A DNA stretch of 64,000 nucleotides from contig NZ_CP075715.1 of NCBI RefSeq assembly GCF_024584805.1, positions 6,729,526 through 6,793,525 of the forward strand, given 5' to 3'. Positions within the stretch are counted from its first letter, which is position 1, and every line of letters begins with the position of its first letter. The notes beneath the pieces are model-generated. The model ran no database searches, was not told the origin of the DNA, and saw only the letters and a program-made list of their open reading frames with translations. The position numbers were made by a program, and so were the translations under genes. This DNA comes from Streptomyces sp. FIT100 (GTDB lineage: Bacteria; Actinomycetota; Actinomycetes; Streptomycetales; Streptomycetaceae). Below, piece after piece: positions 1 through 7,528 of the stretch.

Positions 1-549
1 CTGCCCCGCCGCGCACCGGACACACCGCGCCCGGACGGCTGGCTGCGCGACTTCGAGTGGCCGCCGACCGCCCGCCGCGACCTCCACCACATCGTCGACG
101 TCGAGGACGTGTCCGTGATGAACATGCGGCTGGACAACGGCGTCATCGCCGCCTACCAGCAGTGCCACTTCAGCCCCGACTACTTCCGCAACTACACCGT
201 CATCGGCACCGAGGGGCGCCTGGAGAACTTCGGCGACCGGCCGGGTGACGAGGTCCGCGTCTGGAACACCGGCCCCAGCGCGTACCGCGCCGACGCCGAC
301 GCCGTCCACCGCGTACCGGAGGCGACGGGCTCGCACGGCGGCGCGGACTCCTCGATCATGGCGGAGTTCTGCCGCTTCGCCCGCGAAGGCGGCGCCACCG
401 ACACGTCGCCGGTGGCCGCCCGCATGAGCGTCGCCGCCGGTGTCATGGCCACCCGCTCCCTGCGCGAGAACGGCGCGGCGTACGACGTGCCGCCGCTGGA
501 CCCGTACCTGACCGCGTACTTCGAGAAGGGCCAGCCGGCCGGGGGCTGA
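1..549 (+). CDS. Gfo/Idh/MocA family oxidoreductase, C-terminal part
   Basis: The frame is open from the first base to a TGA at 547-549, so about 182 codons of the 3' end are present and the N-terminal Rossmann domain lies outside the window. The visible part is the alpha/beta dimerisation domain typical of NAD(P)-dependent sugar dehydrogenases: strands such as DNGVIAAYQQCHF and the TVIGTEGRLENFGD stretch, where the substrate-bound strand is followed by a recurring G-T-x-G-R-L turn. These enzymes oxidise or reduce sugars, inositols or sugar acids in the cytoplasm. Because the carbohydrate island begins about 6 kb downstream, with unrelated genes between, membership in that pathway is only possible. 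Family call is good; substrate unknown. Confidence 0.75.
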   Translation: MPRRAPDTPRPDGWLRDFEWPPTARRDLHHIVDVEDVSVMNMRLDNGVIAAYQQCHFSPDYFRNYTVIGTEGRLENFGDRPGDEVRVWNTGPSAYRADADAVHRVPEATGSHGGADSSIMAEFCRFAREGGATDTSPVAARMSVAAGVMATRSLRENGAAYDVPPLDPYLTAYFEKGQPAGG

Positions 550-615
550 CCCCGCCGAGGGACCGCAGGCGTTCCCCTTGCTCGTCTCCTACTCGGCTTG
601 CTTGTCCTACTCGTC

Positions 616-2181
616 CTACTCGTCGATCTGGAGCACCGCCATCATGCCCGCGTCCTCGTGGTTGAGGATGTGGCAGTGGAGGACCGTCCTGCCCGGGTAG
701 TCGAGGAAGCGGGTCCTGATGACGATGTTCCCGCGCGGGGGCACGTCCACGGTGTCCTGGAAGCCGCGGTTGACCTGCGGCTTGCCGTTGACGCTCATCA
801 CCTGGAAGTCGTTGGTGTGCACGTGGAAGGAGTGCACCTCGTCGCTGTCGTTCCTGATCGTCCACTCCTGCACCGTGTTGAGCCTGGCCCGGAAGTCGAC
901 GCGGTTGTGGTCGAACTGCTTGCCGTTGATGTAGAAGAGCGTGCCGTCCGCGTTCTCCGTGAAGGCGATCGTCCTGCGGCCCGCGACGGGCTCCTTCGCC
1001 AGGTCGTCCACCGGCGCGAAGGCGGTGGGCAGGGCCGCGGGCCGCATGGGCGCGCCCTCGGACCGGACCGTGGCGAGCGTGGCCCGGGGGAACTGGTTGC
1101 CGGCCTTGCCGGTGTTGTACGGCAGGGTCTGGAGCTCCGTCACCCCCGCCTCCGGGCCCTGCACGAGCACGTCGTAGCGGGCGCCGGCCGGGATGACGAG
1201 GGCGTCGGCCGCGTAGACCTCGTTCACGGGGTAGCCGTCGCGGGCGACGACATGGAACGTGGTGCCCGGCAGGGCCACCTTGTAGAAGATGTTCGCCCCG
1301 ATGTTCGCGAGCCGCCACAGCTGGGTCTCGCCGGGCCGGATCCGGATGCGCGGGTTGAGCTGGCCGTTGACGGTGCGCGTGGTCGGCGCCCCCATCTTGA
1401 GGTCCTGCGTCTTGATCCGGTCGCCGACGAGCTGGAAGTCCTTGAGCGCGATGACGTGTTCGGTGATGCCGCGCAGGGAGGCGGGCATGTACTGGTCGAG
1501 CCCGTCGACCACGATGATGCCCGACATTCCGCCGGCCGTCTGGGCGGCCGAGAGTGTGTGCGGATGCGGGTGGTACCAGTACGTCCCCGGCTCCAGGCTG
1601 TCCGGGAAGGCGTAGGAGTACCGGTACGTCTTCCCCGGCTCGATCGCGAGGAAGACGTTGTCGGAATTGCCGGCGGGGGAGACGTGCATGCCGTGGACGT
1701 GCAGGTTCGTCTGGTTGTCCAGCTTGTTCACGAACGTGATCTCCATGTGGTCGCCCGGCCGCAAGCGCAGCGTCGGCGGCATGTAGCGGCCGTTGTAGGT
1801 CAGCGCCCACACGTCGCGTCCCGCCAGCGGAACCTTCTTCCGCTCGACGACGATCGTCGTTCTGAGCAGGCCGCCCCTGCTGACGGCCTCTGCCGGATCG
1901 CGCAGGTCGGAGGTCGTCTGCGCGGTGATGGCCGGTGACGGCGACACGCTCGACGGCGGCGCCGACGACGGGGTGGAGTGGGCGTGCGGGCCCCGTCGGG
2001 ACTCCGTTGCGCACCCCGACGCGAGGGCCAGGGCCAGGGCGAGGGGGACGAGTGCGGCTGCGACGACGGTCGCAGGCCGGTGGGCGTGCGGATTCAAGCT
2101 GAACTCCCAACGAGAACTGCCGAGCACTTCGGGAACGGACGGTTGGTGGACGGTGGGCGGACGGTTGGTCCGGTTCGTCAT
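616..2181 (-). CDS. multicopper oxidase, lipoprotein
   Basis: 521-residue laccase/CueO-like multicopper oxidase, predicted to be anchored outside the membrane. An Arg/His-rich start leads into a hydrophobic stretch ending in a lipobox LASGC with Cys57. All four copper motifs are visible: HVHGMH, WYHPHPH, HSFHVH, and the C-terminal H502-C503-H504 ... H508 ... M513, which supplies the type 1 copper ligands. Three cupredoxin domains fit the length. Family members oxidise phenols, Cu(I) or other metals using O2. The start is an ATG with AGGA eight bases upstream. It is transcribed divergently from the amidohydrolase gene at 2311, sharing a 129-base promoter region; I saw no clear copper-responsive operator there. 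Substrate cannot be inferred. Confidence 0.9.
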   Translation of the reverse strand: MTNRTNRPPTVHQPSVPEVLGSSRWEFSLNPHAHRPATVVAAALVPLALALALASGCATESRRGPHAHSTPSSAPPSSVSPSPAITAQTTSDLRDPAEAVSRGGLLRTTIVVERKKVPLAGRDVWALTYNGRYMPPTLRLRPGDHMEITFVNKLDNQTNLHVHGMHVSPAGNSDNVFLAIEPGKTYRYSYAFPDSLEPGTYWYHPHPHTLSAAQTAGGMSGIIVVDGLDQYMPASLRGITEHVIALKDFQLVGDRIKTQDLKMGAPTTRTVNGQLNPRIRIRPGETQLWRLANIGANIFYKVALPGTTFHVVARDGYPVNEVYAADALVIPAGARYDVLVQGPEAGVTELQTLPYNTGKAGNQFPRATLATVRSEGAPMRPAALPTAFAPVDDLAKEPVAGRRTIAFTENADGTLFYINGKQFDHNRVDFRARLNTVQEWTIRNDSDEVHSFHVHTNDFQVMSVNGKPQVNRGFQDTVDVPPRGNIVIRTRFLDYPGRTVLHCHILNHEDAGMMAVLQIDE

Positions 2182-2310
2182 GATGCATCCTGAATATGGG
2201 GAAACAGTCGAAGGCTCGAAGGGGGTGCGCTCCTGCTTGAACGCCCACCACCGGATCCACCCGTGTGTCAGCGGGTGCGTACCCGCAGTGACCTTCGAAC
2301 GGAGAGAACC

Positions 2311-3108
2311 ATGCGTGCCTCACTTCTCCAGCTGTCCGTCGACTCCTCCGAAACCGCCGGGGACCGCCGCCTCCGGGCCGCCGCGAAGGTCCGCGAGCGG
2401 GCCGGTGACGACCTCGTCGTGCTGCCGGAGCTCTGGACGGCCGGAGCGTGGGCCTACGACGCCTGGGAACGCGACGCCGAGGCACTGGACGGCCCCACCG
2501 CCGAGGCGATGTCCGCCGCCGCGCGTGCCGCCGGCGCCTGGGTCCATGCCGGGTCGATCGTCGAGCGGGACGAGGACGGGACGACGTACAACACCGCGCT
2601 CCTCTTCGACCGGGACGGAAGCCTGCGCGGTCACTACCGGAAGATCCATCGGTACGGATTCGACAGCGGCGAGGCCGTCGCCATGGGCGGCGGCAGCGAC
2701 ATCGTCACCGTCCCCACCGAATTCGGCGGGCTGGGCCTCGCCATCTGCTACGACCTGCGCTTCCCTGAACTCTTCAGAGGGCTGCTCGACGCCGGGGCGG
2801 AGCTGATCGTGGTGCCGGCCGCATGGCCGGCGGCCCGTCTCGCGCATCTGGAGCTCCTGGTCCGCGCGCGTGCGGTGGAGGAGCAGGTCTTCGTGCTGGC
2901 CTGTGTCGCCGCCGGAGCCCACGGCGGAGTCCAGCAGGCCGGTCACAGCATGGTCGTCGACCCCTGGGGAAGCGTGCTGGCCGAGGCGGGCGACCACGAG
3001 GCGACCGTGACGGCGGACGTCGACATGGCGGAGGTCGCCCGGATCCGCTCCGAACTGCCCGTCCTGCGCGACCGGGTGCTCGGCATCCCCGCCCCTGTGC
3101 CCGGGTAG
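2311..3108 (+). CDS. carbon-nitrogen hydrolase (nitrilase superfamily)
   Basis: 265-residue cytoplasmic amidohydrolase. The Glu-Lys-Cys catalytic triad is complete: E40 in LPELW, K111 in HYRKIH and C146 in AICYDLRFPE. The CYDLRFPE signature resembles omega-amidase/Nit2-type and ramidase-type members that hydrolyse omega-amides such as alpha-ketoglutaramate. I chose the ATG at 2311, preceded by GGAGAG, over an in-frame start 16 codons upstream, because family proteins begin with this short strand (MRASLLQLS). The next gene starts 10 bases after the stop, so the two are probably co-transcribed. Exact substrate is uncertain. Confidence 0.85.
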   Translation: MRASLLQLSVDSSETAGDRRLRAAAKVRERAGDDLVVLPELWTAGAWAYDAWERDAEALDGPTAEAMSAAARAAGAWVHAGSIVERDEDGTTYNTALLFDRDGSLRGHYRKIHRYGFDSGEAVAMGGGSDIVTVPTEFGGLGLAICYDLRFPELFRGLLDAGAELIVVPAAWPAARLAHLELLVRARAVEEQVFVLACVAAGAHGGVQQAGHSMVVDPWGSVLAEAGDHEATVTADVDMAEVARIRSELPVLRDRVLGIPAPVPG

Positions 3109-3118
3109 GGGGTGTGAT

Positions 3119-4132
3119 GTGAGCTATGTGAAACCCGGCAGCGCGTATGCGCGGGACAGCCGGTACATCACCACCCGGATCACCGCCGATGGGCGTGACG
3201 GCTTCCCTGTGGAGCCCGGCCGCTACCGTCTGGTGGTCAGCCGCGCCTGTCCGTGGGCGAGCAGGGCGGTGATCGTACGGCGGCTCCTCGGGCTGGAGCG
3301 GGCCCTGCCGATGGCCATCGCCGGGCCCACGCACGACGAGCGCAGCTGGACCTTCGACCTGGACCCGGGCGGCCGTGACCCGGTGCTCGGCATCGAGCGG
3401 CTCCGGGAGGCGTATCTCGCCCGCGATCCCGGCTACGACCGCGGCGTCACGGTGCCGGCGATCGTCGACGTACCGACCGGCCAGGTGGTGACCAACGACT
3501 ACGCGCAGATCACGATCGACATGTCACTGGAGTGGACGGCATACCACCGCGACGGGGCCCCGGCGCTCTACCCGCCCGCGCTGCGACCGGGGATCGACGC
3601 GGTGAACGAGGTGGTCTACAGGGAGGTGAACAACGGGGTCTACCGGGCCGGGTTCGCCGGATCGCAGGACGCGTACACCCAGGCGTACGAGCGCCTGTTC
3701 GCCGAGCTCGACCGGCTGTCGCGGCAGCTCGAAGGAGCCCGCTACCTCGTCGGGGACACGATCACCGAGGCGGATGTGCGGCTGTTCACCACGCTGGTGC
3801 GTTTCGACGCCGTCTATCACGGCCACTTCAAGTGCAACCGGCAGAAGCTGTCCGAGATGCCGGTGCTGTGGGCGTACGCGCGGGACCTGTTCCAGACCCC
3901 CGGGTTCGGCGACACGGTCGACTTCGACCACATCAAGCGGCATTACTACATGGTGCATCGCGACATCAATCCGACCGGGATCGTGCCGGTGGGGCCGGAC
4001 CTGTCGGACTGGCTTGAGCCGCACGACCGTGCGGCGCTGGGCGGGCGGCCGTTCGGCGCCGGCAGCCCACCCGAGGCGGTCGCCCCCGACGAGGCGGTGC
4101 CGGCAGGCCACACGCCTCCGGGGGCCGCCTGA
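3119..4132 (+). CDS. glutathionyl-hydroquinone-reductase-like GST family protein
   Basis: 337-residue member of the Xi-class glutathione transferase family (YqjG/Ecm4/PcpF group). The redox motif C44-P45-W46 (SRACPWASR) sits at the head of the thioredoxin-like domain; a conserved N-D-Y-A-Q-I stretch follows, then the all-helical C-terminal domain (LVGDTITEADVRLFTTLVRFDAVY). Family enzymes reductively cleave glutathionyl-hydroquinones. Streptomyces lack glutathione, so a mycothiol conjugate is the more likely substrate here (inference). The GTG start at 3119 lies 10 bases after the amidohydrolase stop. The C-terminal 30 residues are Pro/Gly/Ala-rich and look disordered. Confidence 0.85.
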   Translation: MSYVKPGSAYARDSRYITTRITADGRDGFPVEPGRYRLVVSRACPWASRAVIVRRLLGLERALPMAIAGPTHDERSWTFDLDPGGRDPVLGIERLREAYLARDPGYDRGVTVPAIVDVPTGQVVTNDYAQITIDMSLEWTAYHRDGAPALYPPALRPGIDAVNEVVYREVNNGVYRAGFAGSQDAYTQAYERLFAELDRLSRQLEGARYLVGDTITEADVRLFTTLVRFDAVYHGHFKCNRQKLSEMPVLWAYARDLFQTPGFGDTVDFDHIKRHYYMVHRDINPTGIVPVGPDLSDWLEPHDRAALGGRPFGAGSPPEAVAPDEAVPAGHTPPGAA

Positions 4133-4261
4133 CCGGGCGTCGGCTGGGCATGTCCGCCGGACACACCGTCGATCGTCGGACGGTGTGGTTGGTGTATTCG
4201 CCGTCCCTGTGGGAAGGCAGGGCTTGCGATTCACCCGGCCCCTGGAGAAGGACCACCGCCA

Positions 4262-6031
4262 ATGGCGTCGTCCATGGAGAGACCACTCGACCACCGCTAC
4301 CGGGACGAACACCCGGTGCGCACGCTCGCCTACCTGTTCCGCGCCGACCGCGACCGCCTCGTCGCAGCGGTCGGCGTCTTCACGGTCAAGCACAGTCCGG
4401 TCTGGCTGCTGCCGCTGATCACCGCGTCCATCATCGACACCGTCGTACAGCACCAGCCCGTCGGCAGGCTCTGGTTGAGCACCGGAGCCATCCTGCTGAT
4501 CCTGCTGCTCAACTACCCGCTGCACGTCCTGTACGTACGCCTGCTGTACGGCAGTGTGCGCCGCATGGGCACCACACTGCGGTCCGCGCTGTGCACCCGC
4601 ATGCAACAGCTCTCCATCGGCTACCACTCACGCGTCAGTGCCGCGGTCCTGCAGGCCAAGGTCGTACGTGACGTGGAGGCCACGGAGCAGATGGTGCAGC
4701 AGACCGCGGAGGTCGGGCTCGGCGCGACCACCGTGCTCGTCGGCGGCCTCGTCGTCATCGCCGTACGCACACCGGAGTTCGTGCCCGTCTTCCTCGTCGT
4801 CGTACCCGCCGCCGCGTTCGTCGTCGCCCGTCTCAGGAGCCGCCTGCGCACCCACAACGAGCACTTCCGCCACGAGGTCGAGACCCTGTCCTCCCGGGTG
4901 TCGGAGATGACGCGCCTCATTCCCGTCACCCGCGCCCACGGTCTGGAGGGCAAGGCGCTGCGCCGCATGGACGGGACCCTGCACCGGCTGCTGGCCTCCG
5001 GCATGCGCCTCGACCTGGTCAACGGCCGGTTCGGATCGCTGGCATGGGTGGTCCTCAACGTCATCGGCGTGCTGGTCCTGGCCGCCGCGGCCATGGTCTC
5101 GTACTACGGCGTATGGGGCGTCACCGCCGGCGACGTCGTCATGCTCAGCGCCTTCCTCACCACGCTCACCACCTCCACGACCACGCTGGTGGGCCTGGCC
5201 CCGGTCATCACCAAAGGGCTCGAGTCCGTCCGCTCCGTGGGCGAGGTGCTGCAGGCGCCCGAGTTGGAGGACAACGAAGGCAAGGCCGAGCTCACCTCAC
5301 TGCGCGGCTCCGTCACCTTCCGCAATGTCGACTACGGGTACGAGGACGCCGGCCGACCCGCCGTGCGCGACTTCAGCCTCTGCGTCGCACCGGGCGAGAC
5401 GATCGCCCTCGTCGGCGCGTCCGGCGCGGGCAAATCCACCGTCCTCAACCTCGTCATCGGCTTCATCCGGCCGACATCGGGCCGACTGCTGCTCGACGGA
5501 ACGGACATGAGCACCCTCGACCTGCGCACCTATCGGCGCTTCGTCTCGGTGGTGCCGCAGGAGTCGATCCTCTTCGACGGCACCATCCGCGAGAACGTCG
5601 CCTACGGCATGGACGACGCCGACGAGGACACGGTGCGCACGGCGTTGAGCGACGCCAACGCGGCCGAGTTCGTGGACCGGCTTCCCCTCGGCCTCGACAC
5701 CGTGGTCGGCGAGCACGGGGCACGGCTGTCCGGCGGACAGCGGCAGCGGCTCGCCATCGCCCGCGCCCTGATCAGGGACCCGAAGGTGCTGATCCTGGAC
5801 GAGGCGACCTCGGCGCTGGACACCCGGTCGGAGGCCCTCGTCCAGCAGGCCCTCGCCCGGCTGCTGCGCGGACGCACCACGTTCGTGGTGGCGCACCGGC
5901 TCTCCACCGTGCGCGACGCGGACAGGATCGTCGTGATGGAGGAGGGCCGGATCCAGGAGATCGGCACCCACGAGGACCTCCTGCGTCGAGGCGGGGCGTA
6001 CACGGCCCTCCACAGCGGGCAGGTCGCCTGA
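4262..6031 (+). CDS. ABC exporter, fused membrane and ATPase domains
   Basis: 589-residue half-transporter of the MsbA/multidrug type. Residues about 30-310 form the six-helix membrane domain. The ATPase half carries Walker A GASGAGKST near residue 385, a Q-loop (PQESILFDG), the signature LSGGQRQR near 490, Walker B VLILDEATSALD near 508 and the switch His in VAHRLS. It would act as a homodimer exporting a lipid, peptide or drug; direction is inferred from the domain order. The ATG at 4262 follows AGAAGGA. It stands alone, 129 bases after the previous gene and followed by a terminator hairpin, so it need not belong to the adjacent carbohydrate island. Confidence 0.9.
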   Translation: MASSMERPLDHRYRDEHPVRTLAYLFRADRDRLVAAVGVFTVKHSPVWLLPLITASIIDTVVQHQPVGRLWLSTGAILLILLLNYPLHVLYVRLLYGSVRRMGTTLRSALCTRMQQLSIGYHSRVSAAVLQAKVVRDVEATEQMVQQTAEVGLGATTVLVGGLVVIAVRTPEFVPVFLVVVPAAAFVVARLRSRLRTHNEHFRHEVETLSSRVSEMTRLIPVTRAHGLEGKALRRMDGTLHRLLASGMRLDLVNGRFGSLAWVVLNVIGVLVLAAAAMVSYYGVWGVTAGDVVMLSAFLTTLTTSTTTLVGLAPVITKGLESVRSVGEVLQAPELEDNEGKAELTSLRGSVTFRNVDYGYEDAGRPAVRDFSLCVAPGETIALVGASGAGKSTVLNLVIGFIRPTSGRLLLDGTDMSTLDLRTYRRFVSVVPQESILFDGTIRENVAYGMDDADEDTVRTALSDANAAEFVDRLPLGLDTVVGEHGARLSGGQRQRLAIARALIRDPKVLILDEATSALDTRSEALVQQALARLLRGRTTFVVAHRLSTVRDADRIVVMEEGRIQEIGTHEDLLRRGGAYTALHSGQVA

Positions 6032-6043
6032 CGCCCGGCGTGC

Positions 6044-6075
6044 GCCCGTGCTCGTGCTCCTGACGGAGCACGGGC
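6044..6075. terminator. hairpin between convergent genes
   Basis: Perfect 10-bp inverted repeat GCCCGTGCTC / GAGCACGGGC with a 12-base loop, lying between the ABC exporter stop and the stop of the leftward secreted hydrolase gene. No T-run follows, which is usual for Streptomyces terminators. It could serve both strands. Confidence 0.65.
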
Positions 6076-6190
6076 ACGGTCCACCGGCCGCGTCCGGAGG
6101 GCAGCGCGGCTCCCGGGAGTGCGGCGCACCCGGTGGAGGGCGCCCCGGTCGCGGTACGCGGGCCAGGGCGCCCCACTCATCGGAGGACTG

Positions 6191-7378
6191 TCACTGGACG
6201 ATGACGGCCCACCGTGTGTCGCTGATCCCCGTCCTGATGCGCAGGAGCGCGGTGCTGAAGGTCTGGGATGAGGCGACGTTCAGGTACAGCGTCGTGTTGA
6301 AGCTCGCGCCGGGGGCGAGGGCGGGGACGTTGTAGTACTGCCAGGTGCCGGAGATGCCGCCGCTGGAGAATGTCTGCATCTGGGTGGCAGCGGTCGTCGA
6401 CCCCGAGGTGTTGGTGACGGTGACCGGGATGTTCGTCGTGGTCCCGCGGGGCACGGTGCAGTTGCCGCTGGGCAGTGCCCCGGCGGCGGTCAGCGGGCCG
6501 CTGCTGGGTGTCCCGGTGAGGACGCCCATCTCGTAGGAGTTCTGCGCGACCCAGTTGCAGGCGTTGGCGGTGGTCGCCGACGGCTCCCAGACGACCAGGC
6601 CCTCCGTCTTCGCCTTGAGCTGGCCGAAGATGAAGGCCCACGTGTTGCCGGGCAGGTAGTCGCCGTTGATGGTCTTGGGATGGATGTACGGGTAGATCGG
6701 CTGACCGGGGGCCAGAGCGTGGTCGTTGGCTATGGCCCGGTCGAGCTCGCTCTGCCAGCTCGACTGGGTCTCGCCGCTGTCCCAGTACATCCTGGGGGCG
6801 AAGAAGTCGAACAGGCCGTTCTGGTGCAGCTGCTGGGTGAGGCTGTTGTTCTGGGTCGACCAGTCGTAGCCGTACATCCCGACCGGGTGGCCGGGGGCGG
6901 CGTTCTTCGTCCAGCCGATCAGGGTCTTCCAGAGGTTGAACGCGTTGGTGGCGGCCTGGCCGGACAGCGCGGTGAGCACGATGTCCTCGAAGTCCAGTAC
7001 CACCGGCGAGCCCGCCGCGGCGCCGAACTGGCCCGAGCCCATGTACTCCTTGACCTTGGCCTCGTACGTGGCCTGGGAGGGCAGCGCACCGCCGTTGGAG
7101 GTGCAGCCGGCGTCGGTGCACCGGAATGCGAAGACGTCGTAGACGACGGTGGACCGGATCGCCCCGTACTGCTCTAGGCCAGGACGGTTGGCGCCGCGCT
7201 CGTTGACGTAGACGGTGAAGCCCGCGGCCTCGGCGTGCGCCGCGGCGGGGGAGGCGACGGCAGGGAGCGCGACGGCCACGACGGCCAGCGCGGCGAGGGC
7301 CGTCGTGCGCGTGCGCCGTGCGATGGACAGCTTGCTGCGCAGGGCGCGCAGCACGGATGGGACTCTGCGTCGTTGCAA
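6191..7378 (-). CDS. secreted putative glycoside hydrolase, GH56 (hyaluronidase)-like
   Basis: 395-residue exported protein. I place the start at TTG 7378 because AAGGAGG lies four bases before it; the longer open frame has no ribosome site. Residues 1-50 form a signal peptide (basic n-region, Ala/Val core, SPAAAHAEA cleavage area). The middle looks like a TIM barrel: V-V-L-D129-F-E131-D recalls the catalytic D-F-E of GH56 hyaluronidases, followed by MYGYDW and IYPYIHP strands and a late VVWEPS strand. The C-terminal 100 residues form a beta-sandwich (TTTNIPVTVTNTSG) of NEW3/CARDB type. It lies downstream of the lyase gene on the same strand, so it likely attacks the same extracellular polysaccharide. 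GH56 is a best guess; another TIM-barrel family is possible. Confidence 0.5.
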   Translation of the reverse strand: MQRRRVPSVLRALRSKLSIARRTRTTALAALAVVAVALPAVASPAAAHAEAAGFTVYVNERGANRPGLEQYGAIRSTVVYDVFAFRCTDAGCTSNGGALPSQATYEAKVKEYMGSGQFGAAAGSPVVLDFEDIVLTALSGQAATNAFNLWKTLIGWTKNAAPGHPVGMYGYDWSTQNNSLTQQLHQNGLFDFFAPRMYWDSGETQSSWQSELDRAIANDHALAPGQPIYPYIHPKTINGDYLPGNTWAFIFGQLKAKTEGLVVWEPSATTANACNWVAQNSYEMGVLTGTPSSGPLTAAGALPSGNCTVPRGTTTNIPVTVTNTSGSTTAATQMQTFSSGGISGTWQYYNVPALAPGASFNTTLYLNVASSQTFSTALLRIRTGISDTRWAVIVQ

Positions 7379-7528
7379 GGTTCCTCCTTGGGGTGGGGGG
7401 AAAGCGGGCCGGTGACCGTCACGGGCCCGCGGTCTCGGTGACGGGGTGTTCGGACGGGTGGCGCGGCGTGCCGCGTCACCCGCCCGGATGCGCTGTCGCG
7501 CGGACGACGCCACTTTGCAGACACGCCC

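Noticed and set aside
2182..2310. Copper-responsive operator between the multicopper oxidase and amidohydrolase
   Set aside because: No CsoR-like or CopY-like palindrome could be seen in the 129 bases.
443..2485. Long minus-strand frame of 680 codons over the multicopper oxidase
   Set aside because: It is a frame shadow: the 521-residue frame in register shows all copper motifs, whereas this one is a run of Arg/Pro/Gly without domains.
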